Below, piece after piece: positions 52,698-52,750 of a stretch of DNA of 52,750 bases. The stretch comes from Stutzerimonas stutzeri. GTDB taxonomy: Bacteria; Pseudomonadota; Gammaproteobacteria; Pseudomonadales; Pseudomonadaceae. Each line of letters begins with the position of its first letter. Position 1 is the first letter of the stretch. The stretch is taken from the NCBI RefSeq assembly GCF_024448695.1, contig NZ_JAMOHY010000022.1, forward strand, positions 1 to 52,750. The letters are read 5' to 3'. Position numbers and translations under genes: made by a program. The notes under the pieces are model-generated. The model was not told the DNA's origin. It searched no databases and was given only the letters and a program-made list of their open reading frames with translations.

Positions 52698-52750
52698 GGT
52701 GGATCATGGTGCACCGCGTCCACCGCACGGTGGCGCGGTGGATGTAGAAA
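52692..52750. repeat. REP-like GTAGGGTGGA element cut by the window edge
   Basis: GTAGGGTGGA right after the TetR stop leads into further GGTGG/CCACC palindromic words up to the window edge. Same type as the elements at 37274 and 39706. Confidence 0.55.

Overview
The window looks like a chromosomal segment of a Pseudomonas-like gammaproteobacterium, probably of the mendocina/oleovorans/stutzeri type. The evidence is high GC, strong Shine-Dalgarno sites, a Pseudomonas-like purine-catabolism gene set, and dispersed GTAGGGTGGA palindromes. This placement is an inference from gene content. I saw no tRNA, rRNA, CRISPR array, transposase or integrase.

Region 1 (about 0-19.2 kb) is a Wzx/Wzy-type exopolysaccharide locus, mostly on the minus strand. 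Reading in transcription order from 19193, it encodes: an outer-membrane beta-barrel; a short export protein; a Wzc-like tyrosine autokinase; UDP-glucose dehydrogenase; a Wzx flippase; a glycosyltransferase; Gmd and Fcl for GDP-L-fucose; a Wzy-like polymerase; a GT2 glycosyltransferase; and a phosphoribosyltransferase-HAD fusion. A plus-strand GH5 glycosidase, a minus-strand WecG/TagA-family transferase, a DUF488 protein and a second, much larger GH5 enzyme with four N-terminal repeats follow. The sugar-nucleotide genes point to a polymer containing fucose and glucuronic acid. No gene for the initiating sugar-phosphate transferase is present.

Region 2 (about 19.4-30.6 kb) is mixed housekeeping: a CvfB-like RNA-binding protein, a PQQ-type sugar dehydrogenase, a small SutA-like protein, a pseudouridine synthase, a periplasmic binding protein, two lipoproteins, a VOC protein, an RNA methyltransferase, and a double-domain KaiC-like ATPase overlapping a hybrid histidine kinase.

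Region 3 (about 30.6-52.7 kb) is a purine-catabolism island. It has guanine and 8-oxoguanine deaminases; xanthine dehydrogenase XdhABC; a membrane urate oxidase (PuuD type); HIU hydrolase; OHCU decarboxylase; allantoinase PuuE; ureidoglycine aminohydrolase; ureidoglycolate lyase; two purine permeases; a Tsx-like outer-membrane channel; a chemoreceptor; and a small YdcZ-type transporter with a RutR-like TetR regulator. One GntR/FCD regulator sits in the middle. Its probable operator, a TTGTnnACAA palindrome, recurs in the intergenic regions before at least six transcription units and sits on the -10 box of the puuE operon. A second motif, TGACYTNNMAGTCA, occurs twice before xdhA and once before the guanine/hypoxanthine permease. 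Neither allantoicase nor allantoate amidohydrolase is visible, so the path has a gap between allantoate and ureidoglycine or ureidoglycolate.
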